Source of the DNA: Parvularcula sp. IMCC14364
Lineage (GTDB): Bacteria > Pseudomonadota > Alphaproteobacteria > Caulobacterales > Parvularculaceae
Assembly: GCF_030758415.1 (NCBI RefSeq)
Contig: NZ_CP132334.1
Location: 930,001 to 994,000, forward strand
Direction of reading: 5' to 3'
Length of the DNA: 64,000 nucleotides
Position 1 is the first letter of the stretch, and each line of letters opens with the position of its first letter. The notes under the pieces are model-generated. The model searched no databases, was not told the origin of the DNA, and saw only the letters and a program-made list of their open reading frames with translations. A program made the translations under genes and the position numbers. Positions 7,946-16,907 of this stretch are shown in pieces.

Positions 7946-10027
7946 ATGTCACGCTGGCAAAAGGTGGGGGCCGTGCTGGCGATCCTTGTGGTGTCGCTGG
8001 TTGCGTTGGACAGGCTGTTTCCGCCGCCACTGAAGGCTGTGCGCACCAGTGTTGTGGTGACGGACAAGGACCAGCGCTGGCTTCATGGCTTCACGGTGAT
8101 CGATCAGGATGGCGAGCGTCGCTGGCGATTTGATGCCGACATTGACGCGATCGACCCCAGGTTCATTGAGCGCCTTGTGCAGATAGAGGATCAGCGCTTC
8201 TGGTCGCATCCAGGTGTTGATCTTCTGGCGGTGGTCCGTGCCATGAACAGCTTTGCACGGCAGGGGCAAATTGTCTCTGGTGCTTCCACAATTACGATGC
8301 AGACAGCGCGTCTCATGGAGCCGAGACCACGCACCATACCCTCGAAGCTGATCGAAATGGTGCGGGCGCTGCAGATTGAATTGCGCCTCTCGAAAGAGGA
8401 AATCCTGGAACTCTATCTGACGCTGGCTCCTTATGGCGGGAACCTGCAAGGGATCAGAGCCGCCAGCCTCGCCTATTTTGGCAAGGAACCGACACAGCTG
8501 ACAGATGCGCAGCAGGCATTACTGATCGCCTTGCCACAGGCGCCGGAAGCGCGCCGCCCTGACCGCAAGCCTGCGAATGCTGCGGCATCCAGAAGTACCA
8601 TTCTGGCAAAACTGAGGGAAACGGCACATCTGTCCGACACTCAGTATAGAGAAGCTCTTGAGGCGACTATCCCGGCAAAGCGGCAGTCATTCAGCCGGCT
8701 TGCCTGGCATGGCAGCTATGCCAGCCAGAAGCGTGCGCCTGAAGGCGGCGAGGTCCAGTTGACGCTGGATGCTGATCTGCAGCGCACAATCGAACGGTTG
8801 ATCGTGGCTCACCTTCAGCGTCAGGATGATGAGGCTAATATGGCCGTGCTGGTGATTGAGAGCCGCACCCGCAAAGTACGCGCGATGCTGGGCTCGGCTG
8901 ATATTTCCCGCGATGGCGGCTGGATTGACATCACGACAGCAGAGCGCTCGCCAGGTTCAACGCTGAAGCCTTTCATCTATGGGCTTGCTTTTGAAGATGG
9001 TTTTGCCGCCGGTGAAACACTGATTGATGATGCACCCTATTCGTTTGATGGCTATCGACCTGAAAATTTCACGCGGATGTTTCATGGTGATGTAACACTG
9101 GCTGAAGCCTTGCAGCATTCGCTGAATGTGCCTGCTGTGCTGGCCCTCGACCGGATCGGCCCGCAGCGATTTGCTGCCTCGCTGGAAGCGGCAGGCGTTG
9201 ATGCACGCCTGCCGGGCGGTGGCGACCAAAGGCGCAGTCTCGCGATTGCCCTGGGGGGGATCGGCCTTTCGATGCGCGATCTGGGGATGCTCTATGCCGG
9301 GCTCGCCAATGGGGGGCAGATCAGCCCGCTGATCTGGTATGCTGATGAAGATGCTTCATCTGAAGCGTTGACCTATCCATTGATAACGGAGGCCAGCGCA
9401 CAGCGCCTGACCCGCATTATGCGCGAGGCACCCGCACCTGCAGGCCGCGCCCCTGCGGCCCTGGCGCGACAAGCGCCTGAAATCGCCTTCAAGACAGGTA
9501 CTTCGTATGGCTATCGTGATGCCTGGGCTGCGGGATATACGGATGACTATACAGTGATCGTCTGGGCAGGGCATCCCAATGGGACGCCGCGCCCGGGCGT
9601 GACAGGCCGGCAGGCGTCCTTGCCGCTGATGTTCGAGATTTTTGATCATCTGCCTGCGTTAGTGCGACCAGACATATATGCCGGTGCTGTTGAAGAGGGT
9701 GCTTTTGAAGACGGGGCTTTTGACATTGGCGGCGGACTGACGAGACTATCGCCGCGCAAGCGCGAGTTGCCACCAGAGATCGTGTTCCCGGAAGATGGTG
9801 TGACGGTTTTCTATTCCGACAATCAGGCCGCGCGCGGCTTTGTGCTGGCGGCGCGTGGCGGTGCCGGGGCGTATGCCTGGTATGTGGATGGCAAGCCGGT
9901 TGCTCATGATCCGCTTGGCGGGCGCACCATCTGGCGACCTGCGCAGGCTGGCTTTTATGACGTGACAGTGGTGGACAGGGCAGGGCGACGGGCCACTTCA
10001 TCGGTCCGTGTACAGGTCGCAGGATAA
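7946..10027 (+). CDS. pbpC: penicillin-binding protein 1C
   Basis: Bifunctional peptidoglycan synthase of the PBP1C type, 694 residues, inner-membrane anchored and periplasmic. A transmembrane helix lies near residues 4-22. The GT51 glycosyltransferase domain follows (catalytic Glu81 in EDQRFW, and the GASTITMQTARL motif). The transpeptidase domain has Ser338 in STLK, SLN and Lys516 in KTGTS. A C-terminal BiPBP_C beta domain closes the protein. I chose ATG at 7946 because it starts just before the membrane anchor; GTG at 7934 is an alternative. It lies directly behind the alpha-2-macroglobulin gene and is probably cotranscribed with it. Transcription on this strand converges with carD. Confidence 0.92.
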   Translation: MSRWQKVGAVLAILVVSLVALDRLFPPPLKAVRTSVVVTDKDQRWLHGFTVIDQDGERRWRFDADIDAIDPRFIERLVQIEDQRFWSHPGVDLLAVVRAMNSFARQGQIVSGASTITMQTARLMEPRPRTIPSKLIEMVRALQIELRLSKEEILELYLTLAPYGGNLQGIRAASLAYFGKEPTQLTDAQQALLIALPQAPEARRPDRKPANAAASRSTILAKLRETAHLSDTQYREALEATIPAKRQSFSRLAWHGSYASQKRAPEGGEVQLTLDADLQRTIERLIVAHLQRQDDEANMAVLVIESRTRKVRAMLGSADISRDGGWIDITTAERSPGSTLKPFIYGLAFEDGFAAGETLIDDAPYSFDGYRPENFTRMFHGDVTLAEALQHSLNVPAVLALDRIGPQRFAASLEAAGVDARLPGGGDQRRSLAIALGGIGLSMRDLGMLYAGLANGGQISPLIWYADEDASSEALTYPLITEASAQRLTRIMREAPAPAGRAPAALARQAPEIAFKTGTSYGYRDAWAAGYTDDYTVIVWAGHPNGTPRPGVTGRQASLPLMFEIFDHLPALVRPDIYAGAVEEGAFEDGAFDIGGGLTRLSPRKRELPPEIVFPEDGVTVFYSDNQAARGFVLAARGGAGAYAWYVDGKPVAHDPLGGRTIWRPAQAGFYDVTVVDRAGRRATSSVRVQVAG

Positions 10028-10052
10028 AAAAGGGGAAGCCGCAGCTTCCCCT
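10026..10052 (-). terminator. Rho-independent terminator of carD
   Basis: Read on the minus strand, a perfect 9-bp stem AGGGGAAGC/GCTTCCCCT with a 4-base loop is followed by a run of T. It begins 24 bases after the carD stop codon and points away from it. On the plus strand the A-run precedes the hairpin, so it acts mainly for carD, although the stem could also slow the converging pbpC transcript. Confidence 0.8.
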
Positions 10053-10076
10053 GATATATCAACCTGAAACTGCTGT

Positions 10077-11105
10077 TCAGGCAGCAATTTTTTTCTTGTG
10101 CAGTGAGGCTTCCATTTCAGCCACAGCGGCCATCTGGTCTGACTTGCGCACAGCAGCGACTTCGCGGGCCATGCGGTCCACAGCCTGTTCATAAAGCTGA
10201 CGCTCTGAATAACTCTGCTCAGGTTGCTCGCTGGAGCGATAGAGGTCACGCACCACTTCAGCGACGGAGCGCAGATCGCCTGAATTTATCTTCGCTTCAT
10301 ATTCCTGTGCCCGGCGGCTCCACATGGTGCGTTTAACGCGTGCCTTGCCCTGTAACAAGCTGATGGCATGGTCAACTTCATCATTGGAGGAGAGAGGGCG
10401 CATGCCTTGTTCGTATGCACGATTAGTTGGCACGCGGAGCTTCATTTTCTCATGTTCGAAGTCTATAACGTACAGGTCGATTTCCATATCCGCAATAGAC
10501 TGCTTTTCCTTCGCTATTACGGTGCCGACGCCGTGGGCTGGATAAACAACCTGTTCTTTGACATCAAAAGTGACGTTCTCCAGACCCTTTTTCCTGAATG
10601 GCTGGCGCCGCACGGGGCGACGCGCTGACGCAATTTTCGGGGAGTCTGTTTTTTTGGAGTCTTGTTTTTTAGTTTGTAGCGCGTTTGCTGTACTCACGGT
10701 TTTACCGGTATCCTTGTTCTGTGATTTCGATGCTGTTTTGGTCTTTGCCTGTTTGTTTTTAGGCTGAGCATCGCTCTTAACAGATTTTGGCTTGGCTTCG
10801 GAAGCCTTCTTCGCAGTATTTTTTTTCGGTGCAGCCTTTTTAGGGCTTGCTTTTGCTGAAGCAGCTTTGGCAGCGGTTTTCTTCGCGGCTGGTTTGCTTG
10901 CCGTTTTCTTTGCAGCAGGTTTGCTGCTGGCTGCCTTGGCGGCTGGTTTTTTGGCAGCAGCCGCTTTTTTGGTTGTCGTGGTTTTTTTCGCCGCAGCTTT
11001 GGGGGCAGCTTTCTTGGTTGCCGTTTTTCTGGAGGCCGTCTTGCTTGTCGCAGCCTTCGCTGTGCTGGCTGCCTTGGTCGTTTTTTTCTTTGCGGCAGTT
11101 GCCAT
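10077..11105 (-). CDS. carD: CarD-family regulator with a long histone-H1-like tail
   Basis: 342-residue CarD/CdnL family protein. The last ~160 residues form the recognisable CarD domain: the RNA-polymerase-interacting fold beginning VKEQVVYPAHGVGTVIA, then a helical DNA-binding part with the conserved Trp in RTMWSRRAQEYE. CarD proteins bind the RNA polymerase beta subunit and stabilise open promoter complexes. The first ~180 residues are low-complexity Lys/Ala/Thr/Ser repeats (KKAAPK, AAKKTA, KPAAKK) like histone H1 tails or AlgP. Ordinary CarD proteins lack this. ATG at 11105 has GAAGGA at good spacing; an upstream in-frame start at 11189 has no support. fdxA lies upstream, a common alphaproteobacterial arrangement, and a strong terminator follows. 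The tail probably binds DNA nonspecifically (inference). Confidence 0.88.
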   Translation of the reverse strand: MATAAKKKTTKAASTAKAATSKTASRKTATKKAAPKAAAKKTTTTKKAAAAKKPAAKAASSKPAAKKTASKPAAKKTAAKAASAKASPKKAAPKKNTAKKASEAKPKSVKSDAQPKNKQAKTKTASKSQNKDTGKTVSTANALQTKKQDSKKTDSPKIASARRPVRRQPFRKKGLENVTFDVKEQVVYPAHGVGTVIAKEKQSIADMEIDLYVIDFEHEKMKLRVPTNRAYEQGMRPLSSNDEVDHAISLLQGKARVKRTMWSRRAQEYEAKINSGDLRSVAEVVRDLYRSSEQPEQSYSERQLYEQAVDRMAREVAAVRKSDQMAAVAEMEASLHKKKIAA

Positions 11106-11336
11106 GGTCATTCTTCCTTCATCGGATGTGGCGGCTGCGTGTGAGGCAGCCGGTTGCCAATACTCAAGTGTGACCCGGTCAGGGGCCATATAAAGGTGAG
11201 TGTTATGAAGTTGTCGGGGAACCGGGTTTCAAATGTTGTTTTTGCAGACCTTTGTCATTGCTGCTGCGCCAAAAATCACGGTTCTTCACTCACATAAAAA
11301 GGCGCAACACAATCGCTGTGCCCTGTTGATGAGCGT

Positions 11337-11365
11337 ATCATAGCATAAAATTGCGGACTTTTCCA
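11337..11365 (-). promoter_or_regulatory. possible carD promoter with long leader
   Basis: On the minus strand TGGAAA (11365-11360) and TATGAT (11342-11337) are 17 bases apart, 4/6 and 5/6 matches to the sigma-70 consensus. This would give carD its own start about 225 bases upstream of its ATG, leaving a long untranslated leader. It lies just beyond the fdxA stop codon. Confidence 0.4.
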
Positions 11366-11392
11366 GTCGAATTTCGCAACAACTACAGGGTG

Positions 11393-11731
11393 TTAGTCAC
11401 CCTCACCGGGGTTGGGGCTGAACAATGTATCCAGCTTGTCCTTCACTTCGGCATATTTGTCTGCCTCGGGCAGCGGTTCTTTCTGCCGGGTGATGTTCGG
11501 CCATTTCTCCGCATAGTCGGCATTGAACTGCGTCCATTTGCCGTCCGGGTCTTCGGTATCGGGTTTAATTGCTTCAACCGGGCATTCCGGCTCGCAGACA
11601 CCACAATCAATGCATTCATCAGGTTTGATGGCGAGAAAATTCTCACCTTCGTAAAAACAGTCTACCGGACAGACTTCAACGCAGTCTGTATATTTGCACA
11701 TGATGCAGGCGTCAGTGACAACATATGTCAT
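11393..11731 (-). CDS. fdxA: ferredoxin FdxA (7Fe type)
   Basis: 112-residue soluble ferredoxin with two Cys clusters: Cys9, Cys12 (unusual spacing from Cys17), Cys17, Cys21, Cys25 and Cys40, Cys43, Cys46, Cys50. Together with the ~50-residue C-terminal extension ending in acidic residues, this is the FdxA pattern seen throughout alphaproteobacteria, normally binding one [3Fe-4S] and one [4Fe-4S] cluster. It serves as an electron carrier; its specific partner here is unknown. GGGAGA precedes the ATG. The carD gene follows in the same direction after about 290 bases. Confidence 0.93.
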   Translation of the reverse strand: MTYVVTDACIMCKYTDCVEVCPVDCFYEGENFLAIKPDECIDCGVCEPECPVEAIKPDTEDPDGKWTQFNADYAEKWPNITRQKEPLPEADKYAEVKDKLDTLFSPNPGEGD

Positions 11732-11794
11732 CGCCGAAAGTCTCCCTAGCCGTTGGACGCGGGGTTATGCCGCGTGTGCGCTGCCATGGCAAGG

Positions 11795-12256
11795 TCAGGA
11801 CTGCTCACTAATGCGTGCTTCGACCCGTTGTCTTGCCCGTGCACTGTCCTGATCGGACACATAGATGAGGCCGATCAGGCGGCGCATGATCATCTCTTCG
11901 TATTTATCTGTCTGATTGTCAGAGAGGATGATCTCCCACATGCCCTCCAGCAGCTCTATTTTTTCTTCAGGCGAGAACCCGTTTTTTACGACCGAGGAGA
12001 AACGATATATGTCTGTTGCCTCTGCCTGAGCCTTCTCCGCTTCGCGCCGCAAGGCGCCTGCAGCCTCGGCGTCAAGGCTGAACTCGCGCATGATCAGTTG
12101 ATCAATCAGCCCGGCTTCTGTTTCCGTATAGCTTTCATCAATCCGGGCGGCCTCGACCAGAAGGGCGGTATAGGCGAGCTGGCCGGGGTCAGTTTTTTCC
12201 TGCGCCTCTTCGGTGCTGTCTGTGCCGGCCAGTTTTTTCAAAATTCGGTCAAGCAT
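11795..12256 (-). CDS. TerB-like protein
   Basis: 153-residue all-helical protein of the TerB (tellurite resistance) superfamily. The TALLVEAARIDESYTETEAGLIDQLI segment is the conserved acidic helix pair typical of TerB, followed by SPEEKIELLEGMWEII. It has no signal peptide or membrane segment, so it should be cytoplasmic. Stand-alone TerB proteins are common in alphaproteobacteria and have no proven role; a link to tellurite is not implied. AAGGA precedes the ATG. It lies upstream of fdxA with a 63-base gap and may share a transcript with it. Confidence 0.78.
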   Translation of the reverse strand: MLDRILKKLAGTDSTEEAQEKTDPGQLAYTALLVEAARIDESYTETEAGLIDQLIMREFSLDAEAAGALRREAEKAQAEATDIYRFSSVVKNGFSPEEKIELLEGMWEIILSDNQTDKYEEMIMRRLIGLIYVSDQDSARARQRVEARISEQS

Positions 12257-12392
12257 GTCTGTATCCTTTGCAGTCCTGTTGCGCCGGGCATATCAGTGCT
12301 GGCCTGTTGTCGCAATCTAAGGCGGCAGCATGAGGGCCGGGCGCAGCTTGCAGCGCGCGCCAGCTGATTTATAGTCAGCCGGGGAGGGGATT

Positions 12393-12854
12393 ATGCTGTT
12401 CGCTTATTTGATACTGGTTGTGCCTTTTGGTATCGCGCTGTTGATTGCTGTTGTGATGCGAAAACCAGGCTGTGCGCATTTTGGCGGCATTCTCGGTTTG
12501 AGCCTGTGTTTCGTTGCTTTTGGCATCCTGCACTTCACCGCCACAGATATCGTGGTGCAGATGTTGCCGACATGGGTGCCTTATCGTGTGGAACTTGTTT
12601 ATCTCACCGGCGTTATTGAAATAGCCCTCGGTATAGCCTTGCTTGTACCGAAATGCCGGGTGATTGCAGGATGGTTTTGTATTGCCAGCCTGTTGGCCTT
12701 CTTTCCGGCCAATATTTACACATGGCTGGCGGATGTGCCTGTGCCGGGGCACGATAATCTGGTGGAGTTTATCGTTGTGCGGATGAATTATCAATTGCTG
12801 ATGATATTCTGGGCGTGGTGGTTCGCTGTAAGGCGAAAAAATTACTCCGTATAG
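12393..12854 (+). CDS. DoxX-like four-helix membrane protein
   Basis: 153-residue integral membrane protein with four hydrophobic helices (about 3-21, 33-50, 70-88, 95-112, plus a hydrophobic end). The pattern LCFVAFGILHFTATDI, VELVYLTGVIEIALGIAL and PANIYTWL is typical of the DoxX-like superfamily of small membrane proteins. The family's role is poorly defined. A clear GGGGAGGGG site precedes the ATG. It sits 90 bases upstream of the Anbu operon on the same strand, but that spacing does not show that it belongs to it. Confidence 0.7.
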   Translation: MLFAYLILVVPFGIALLIAVVMRKPGCAHFGGILGLSLCFVAFGILHFTATDIVVQMLPTWVPYRVELVYLTGVIEIALGIALLVPKCRVIAGWFCIASLLAFFPANIYTWLADVPVPGHDNLVEFIVVRMNYQLLMIFWAWWFAVRRKNYSV

Positions 12855-12944
12855 TGTGCAAAAAGGCACTTTCAAAGAAAAACCTTGCAATCGTGTGTGT
12901 GTTCGTGCTGCACTGAAAAAAAACAGGAGATAGCCCCGAACCCT

Positions 12945-14351
12945 ATGTTCAATGAAATGGGCACAGATAAAAACGTCCGCACACCCTATGCTGGAATTGC
13001 GGACTGGATCGAACAGACCGGCATTGATTTACTGCAGCAGCGCAGTGCTGAGGCCGAGGCGCTTTTTCGGAAAATCGGCATTACTTTTGCTGTATATGGC
13101 GAGGATTCAGACCCAGAGAGGCTGATCCCGTTTGATATGATACCGCGGGTGTTTTCTTCGGATGAGTGGCGCGTTATCGACAGGGGCGTAAAGCAGCGCG
13201 CACGGGCGCTGAACGCATTTCTTTATGATATTTACCACCGTGGCGAAATAATACGTGCAGGCATTGTTCCGGATCATCTGGTATATCAGAACAGTGCCTA
13301 CCTGCCCAGCATGATTGGCGTCAATCCTCCGGGCAAGGTTTACAGCCACATCGTCGGCATCGACATTGTGCGTACAGATGAAGATGGCTTCAGCGTACTG
13401 GAGGATAACTGCAGAACGCCGTCCGGCGTCAGCTATATGCTGGAGAATCGCGAAATCATGATGCGGATGTTTCCTGGCTTATTTCATCAACAGGAAGTTG
13501 AGCCCGTTAATTCTTATCCGAATGATCTCAAGAATACGCTGCGCGAAGTTGCGCCGCACAAATGCGAAGATGATCCCTGCATTGTGCTGTTGACACCGGG
13601 ACCACTTAACAGCGCCTATTACGAACATTCTTTCCTGGCGGACCTGATGGGCATTGAACTGGTTGAGCCGGGAGATCTGTTTGTCGATGATGGCTTCGTC
13701 TGGATGCGGACAACGCTTGGGCCGCAGCGGATTGATGTCATATATCGTCGTATTGATGACGATTATCTTGATCCACTTTCTTTCCGGCCTGACAGTATGC
13801 TTGGTATTCCCGGTATATTCGACGTGTATCGCTCTGGCGGTGTGACAATCTGTTCTGCCCCCGGCGCCGGTATTGCTGATGACAAGGCCATTTACTGCTT
13901 TGTGCCGGATATGATCCAGTTTTATCTTGGTGAACGCCCAATCTTGAAGAATGTGCCCACATGGCGCTGCGCCCTGCCGGATGATCTCGCTTATGTGCTC
14001 GATCATCTGGACGAGCTTGTTGTCAAGGAAGTGCATGGGTCTGGCGGTTACGGCATGTTGATTGGCCCGAAATCCACCAAGGCGGAACAGCAGGAATATG
14101 CCAAGCGTATTGTGGCGGACCCGGAGGATTTTATCGCACAGCCAACACTTGATCTGTCTACTGCCCCAACCGTTGCAGGGGGAAATCTTGGCGCGCGCCA
14201 TGTGGATTTCCGTCCCTTCTGTCTTGTGGGCAAGGAAGTACGACTGTCGCAGGGCGGCCTGACGCGCGTTGCCCTGAAAGAGGGGTCTCTTGTGGTGAAC
14301 TCCAGCCAGGGTGGCGGCGTTAAAGACACCTGGGTATTGGCGGAGAAATAA
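12945..14351 (+). CDS. circularly permuted ATP-grasp protein (first gene of Anbu operon)
   Basis: 468-residue circularly permuted type 2 ATP-grasp protein (DUF404/DUF407 type, COG2308). ATP-grasp enzymes join a carboxylate to an amine using ATP, so this is a predicted peptide or amide ligase with unknown substrate. Visible conserved stretches are EDNCRTPSGVSYMLENRE, VVKEVHGSGGYGMLIGP (nucleotide-binding loop) and RPFCLVGKEVRLSQGGLTRVAL near the end. I prefer ATG at 12945; an AGGAG lies about 15 bases before it, which is long, so ATG 12957 or an earlier start is possible. The alpha-E gene begins one base after this stop codon. Confidence 0.88.
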   Translation: MFNEMGTDKNVRTPYAGIADWIEQTGIDLLQQRSAEAEALFRKIGITFAVYGEDSDPERLIPFDMIPRVFSSDEWRVIDRGVKQRARALNAFLYDIYHRGEIIRAGIVPDHLVYQNSAYLPSMIGVNPPGKVYSHIVGIDIVRTDEDGFSVLEDNCRTPSGVSYMLENREIMMRMFPGLFHQQEVEPVNSYPNDLKNTLREVAPHKCEDDPCIVLLTPGPLNSAYYEHSFLADLMGIELVEPGDLFVDDGFVWMRTTLGPQRIDVIYRRIDDDYLDPLSFRPDSMLGIPGIFDVYRSGGVTICSAPGAGIADDKAIYCFVPDMIQFYLGERPILKNVPTWRCALPDDLAYVLDHLDELVVKEVHGSGGYGMLIGPKSTKAEQQEYAKRIVADPEDFIAQPTLDLSTAPTVAGGNLGARHVDFRPFCLVGKEVRLSQGGLTRVALKEGSLVVNSSQGGGVKDTWVLAEK

Positions 14352-14352
14352 T

Positions 14353-15288
14353 ATGTTGAGCCGAGCTGCAGAAAACATCTTCTGGCTGGCCCGCAATATT
14401 GAGCGTGCTGAAGCCAATGCCCGACTGCTGGAAATGGGCAGGCGCATGACCATGCTGCCGGGGTCTTCCGGCCGCAACGAGTGGCGGTCTGTTCTGCGGG
14501 CCAGCGGCACCATGAATTATCTGGCTGCTGATGAAATTGTATCGGAAGAAAATGCGGTCAATACATTGCTGCTTGACCAGCAAAACCATTCTTCCATCCG
14601 CTCCTCCCTGGTGCTGGCGCGCAATAATGCCAAGGCCGTGCGAACCGCCATGACGCAACAAATGTGGGAGACGCTGAATACCGGCTGGCGTGACCTTGAT
14701 GGCGTGACGCCTGCAAAGGCCTCTGACAATCTCGAGAATATCATTGAATCTGTGATGATGCGCACAGCCACTTTTCGCGGCGCGGCAGAAAGCTCCATGC
14801 TGCGCAATGACCGCTATGACTTTCTCAGAATTGGCTGGTTCATTGAGCGTATCGACAACACACTTCGTTTGCTGGATGTCAAATATTACATCCTCTTGCC
14901 GGAAAGTGACGTTGTTGGTGGCGGGCGAGACTATCATCAGTGGACATCACTTCTGAGTGCTGTTTCTGCCATGCGGGCGTTTTATCACGCTTATGAAAAT
15001 GATTATGCGCCGTGGCGCATTGCTGATTTTCTGATTTTGAATGAGTCATTTCCACGCTCCATAAAATTCTGTATGCGACAAATTTCGCATCATCTGAATT
15101 TACTGGGTGAGCGTTACGGCCATAAAAGAGACTGTCAGGACACGGCTGAGAGGGTGCTTGCCAAACTGTGTGAGCAGGAGACTGGCGAGATTTTCCAGTC
15201 CGGGCTGCATGAATTTCTGACCGGGTTGATGTCTGCAAATGCGCGTCTGTCTCGCGAGATTGCGGCATCCTACAACTTTACAGGATAA
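14353..15288 (+). CDS. alpha-E domain protein (DUF403)
   Basis: 311-residue protein filling the alpha-E family (COG2307), all-helical, of unproven biochemical role. The N-terminal MLSRAAENIFWLARNIERAEANARLLEM is the family hallmark, and RIGWFIERIDNTLRLLDVKYY recurs in the middle. The start codon follows the preceding stop by a single base, implying translational coupling. In comparative genomics these proteins nearly always travel with the permuted ATP-grasp and a transglutaminase, as here, and are thought to work with the ligase. Confidence 0.9.
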   Translation: MLSRAAENIFWLARNIERAEANARLLEMGRRMTMLPGSSGRNEWRSVLRASGTMNYLAADEIVSEENAVNTLLLDQQNHSSIRSSLVLARNNAKAVRTAMTQQMWETLNTGWRDLDGVTPAKASDNLENIIESVMMRTATFRGAAESSMLRNDRYDFLRIGWFIERIDNTLRLLDVKYYILLPESDVVGGGRDYHQWTSLLSAVSAMRAFYHAYENDYAPWRIADFLILNESFPRSIKFCMRQISHHLNLLGERYGHKRDCQDTAERVLAKLCEQETGEIFQSGLHEFLTGLMSANARLSREIAASYNFTG

Positions 15289-15292
15289 CAAG

Positions 15293-16096
15293 ATGCGACT
15301 GACTGTAAGTCATGTAACGACGTATTCCTATGAGCCGGCTGTGGACCGGATTGGTTTGCGGCTGCGGCTTTTCCCGTCTGTGAGTGACGGGCAGGCCGTG
15401 GAAGAATGGGAAGTTCTGGTCAATGATGAGTTGACAGTGCCTCTTTTACGGTCCGGATTTGGGGACGATGAAGCCCTTTTCATGAGTCATGAACCGCTGT
15501 CAGCGTTGAACATTGTGGCGCGCGGTGTCGTCAACACGAAAGATACATCAGGTGTGGTCAGCGGATTGCCGGGCACGGCACCTCTTGGTGTTTTCCTCCG
15601 GGACACACCGCTGACACAAGCGGGGCAGGCGATTATCGATCTTGGTACGGAAGCGGCAAAGACAGACCCTCTGGACGAGTTGCATGAGCTTTCCCGAATT
15701 GTGCGGCGGGATGTGGACTATGTCTCCGGCAGCACAGATGCTGACACGACAGCCGCACAAGCACTTAATCTGGGGCGCGGGGTTTGTCAGGATCATGCAC
15801 ATGTTTTCTGTGCCGCTGCACGTTCGCGTGGTCACCCCGCCCGCTATGTGGCGGGCTATCTCCTGCCAGACGGGGACGGCGGGGAGTTGCATCAGACTCA
15901 TGCCTGGGCGGAGGCCCATGTGGAAGGCATTGGCTGGGTCGGCTTTGACCCGTCGAACAACATTTGCCCCACAGAAAGATATATAAGGCTTGGCTGCGGC
16001 CTTGATTCCCGAGATGCCACACCTGTCAGAGGGGCTATTTCAGGCATGGGGGCAGAGAATCTGGTTGCATCTGTGGTCATTGAACAAGCACAATAG
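15293..16096 (+). CDS. transglutaminase-like cysteine protease
   Basis: 267-residue transglutaminase-like protein (COG1305). A beta-rich N-terminal domain (MRLTVSHVTTYSYEPAVD) precedes the catalytic core with Cys165 (GRGVCQDHAHVF), His203 (THAWAEAHV) and Asp219 (GWVGFDPSNN). Bacterial members of this class act as peptidases or amidases rather than crosslinkers. No signal peptide is seen, so it should be cytoplasmic. It starts 4 bases after the alpha-E stop. Within the Anbu operon it may process a peptide made by the ATP-grasp enzyme (inference from genomic association). Confidence 0.92.
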   Translation: MRLTVSHVTTYSYEPAVDRIGLRLRLFPSVSDGQAVEEWEVLVNDELTVPLLRSGFGDDEALFMSHEPLSALNIVARGVVNTKDTSGVVSGLPGTAPLGVFLRDTPLTQAGQAIIDLGTEAAKTDPLDELHELSRIVRRDVDYVSGSTDADTTAAQALNLGRGVCQDHAHVFCAAARSRGHPARYVAGYLLPDGDGGELHQTHAWAEAHVEGIGWVGFDPSNNICPTERYIRLGCGLDSRDATPVRGAISGMGAENLVASVVIEQAQ

Positions 16097-16132
16097 GCAA
16101 TACGAATCGCAATCACGGGTTTGGTAAGTATA

Positions 16133-16873
16133 ATGACCTATTGTGTTGGCCTGAAACTGAATGAAGGGCTGGTAATGCTCGCGGATACCCGCACCAATGC
16201 CGGCGTCGATAATATCTCCACATATCGCAAGCTGTTTACCTGGGAAGTCCCGGGGGAACGGGCCATTGCCATGATGTCCTCGGGCAATCTCTCCATCACG
16301 CAAGGCGTGATGACGCGCCTCAACAGGTCCATTCAACAGGCAAAGGCGGATGACAGTGTTGAAACGATTCTCAACGCGGACACCATGTTTCGAGTAGCAC
16401 AGATTGTCGGTGATGTGATGCGCGAAGTGCAGGGGCGTCACAGCGAGGCGCTGGAACAACGCGGTGCGGCCGCCGATGCGACCATCATGATTGGTGGCCA
16501 GCGAAAAGGGGGCCAGCACAGGCTTTTCCTCCTCTATGCGGCAGGCAATTTCATCGAAGCAACAGATGACACGGGGTACTTCCAGATCGGTGACCATAAA
16601 TATGGCAAGCCTATCCTCGACAGGGTGCTGGATAAGACGACGCCCATTCAGGAAGCGGTCAAAGCTGCACTTGTCTCCATGGACTCGACTTTGCGCAGCA
16701 ACCTCTCTGTCGGTATGCCGCTTGACCTGGCAATTATCCGTACAGATACTTGTGAATTCTCTCACCAGCGCCGCATTGAGCCGGACGATCAGGCATTCAG
16801 TGAAATGAGCGAGGCGTGGTCACATGCTTTACGCGGTGCCTTTCAAAGCCTGCCAGGAAATTTCGAAAGCTGA
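16133..16873 (+). CDS. anbu: Anbu proteasome-like peptidase
   Basis: 246-residue Ntn-hydrolase of the Anbu (ancestral beta subunit) family, related to HslV and 20S proteasome beta subunits. After Met removal the N-terminal Thr would be the nucleophile (MTYCVGLKLNEG). Asp18 in ADTRTNAGVDN and Lys33 in TYRKLF match the expected catalytic neighbours. Family members assemble into large rings; their substrate is unknown. ATG at 16133 is preferred over TTG 16121 because it exposes Thr2. It is the last gene of the ATP-grasp/alpha-E/transglutaminase operon and converges on the S4 gene. Confidence 0.92.
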   Translation: MTYCVGLKLNEGLVMLADTRTNAGVDNISTYRKLFTWEVPGERAIAMMSSGNLSITQGVMTRLNRSIQQAKADDSVETILNADTMFRVAQIVGDVMREVQGRHSEALEQRGAAADATIMIGGQRKGGQHRLFLLYAAGNFIEATDDTGYFQIGDHKYGKPILDRVLDKTTPIQEAVKAALVSMDSTLRSNLSVGMPLDLAIIRTDTCEFSHQRRIEPDDQAFSEMSEAWSHALRGAFQSLPGNFES

Positions 16874-16907
16874 TGGGTCGGCTAGTTCAGAATCTCCAAA
16901 ACAAGTT

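Noticed and set aside
10847-11100. Possible repeat array or CRISPR in the Lys/Ala-rich tail of carD
   Set aside because: Repeats are short, irregular codon-level repeats in a coding frame without constant repeats or spacers.
10792-11193. 133-codon hydrophobic frame opposite carD
   Set aside because: It is the complement of the Lys/Ala-rich tail, which naturally gives Phe/Ala/Leu-rich sequence; no independent evidence.
13479-14513. 344-codon open frame antisense to the ATP-grasp gene
   Set aside because: Shadow of the ATP-grasp and alpha-E genes, with no homology signs or ribosome binding site.
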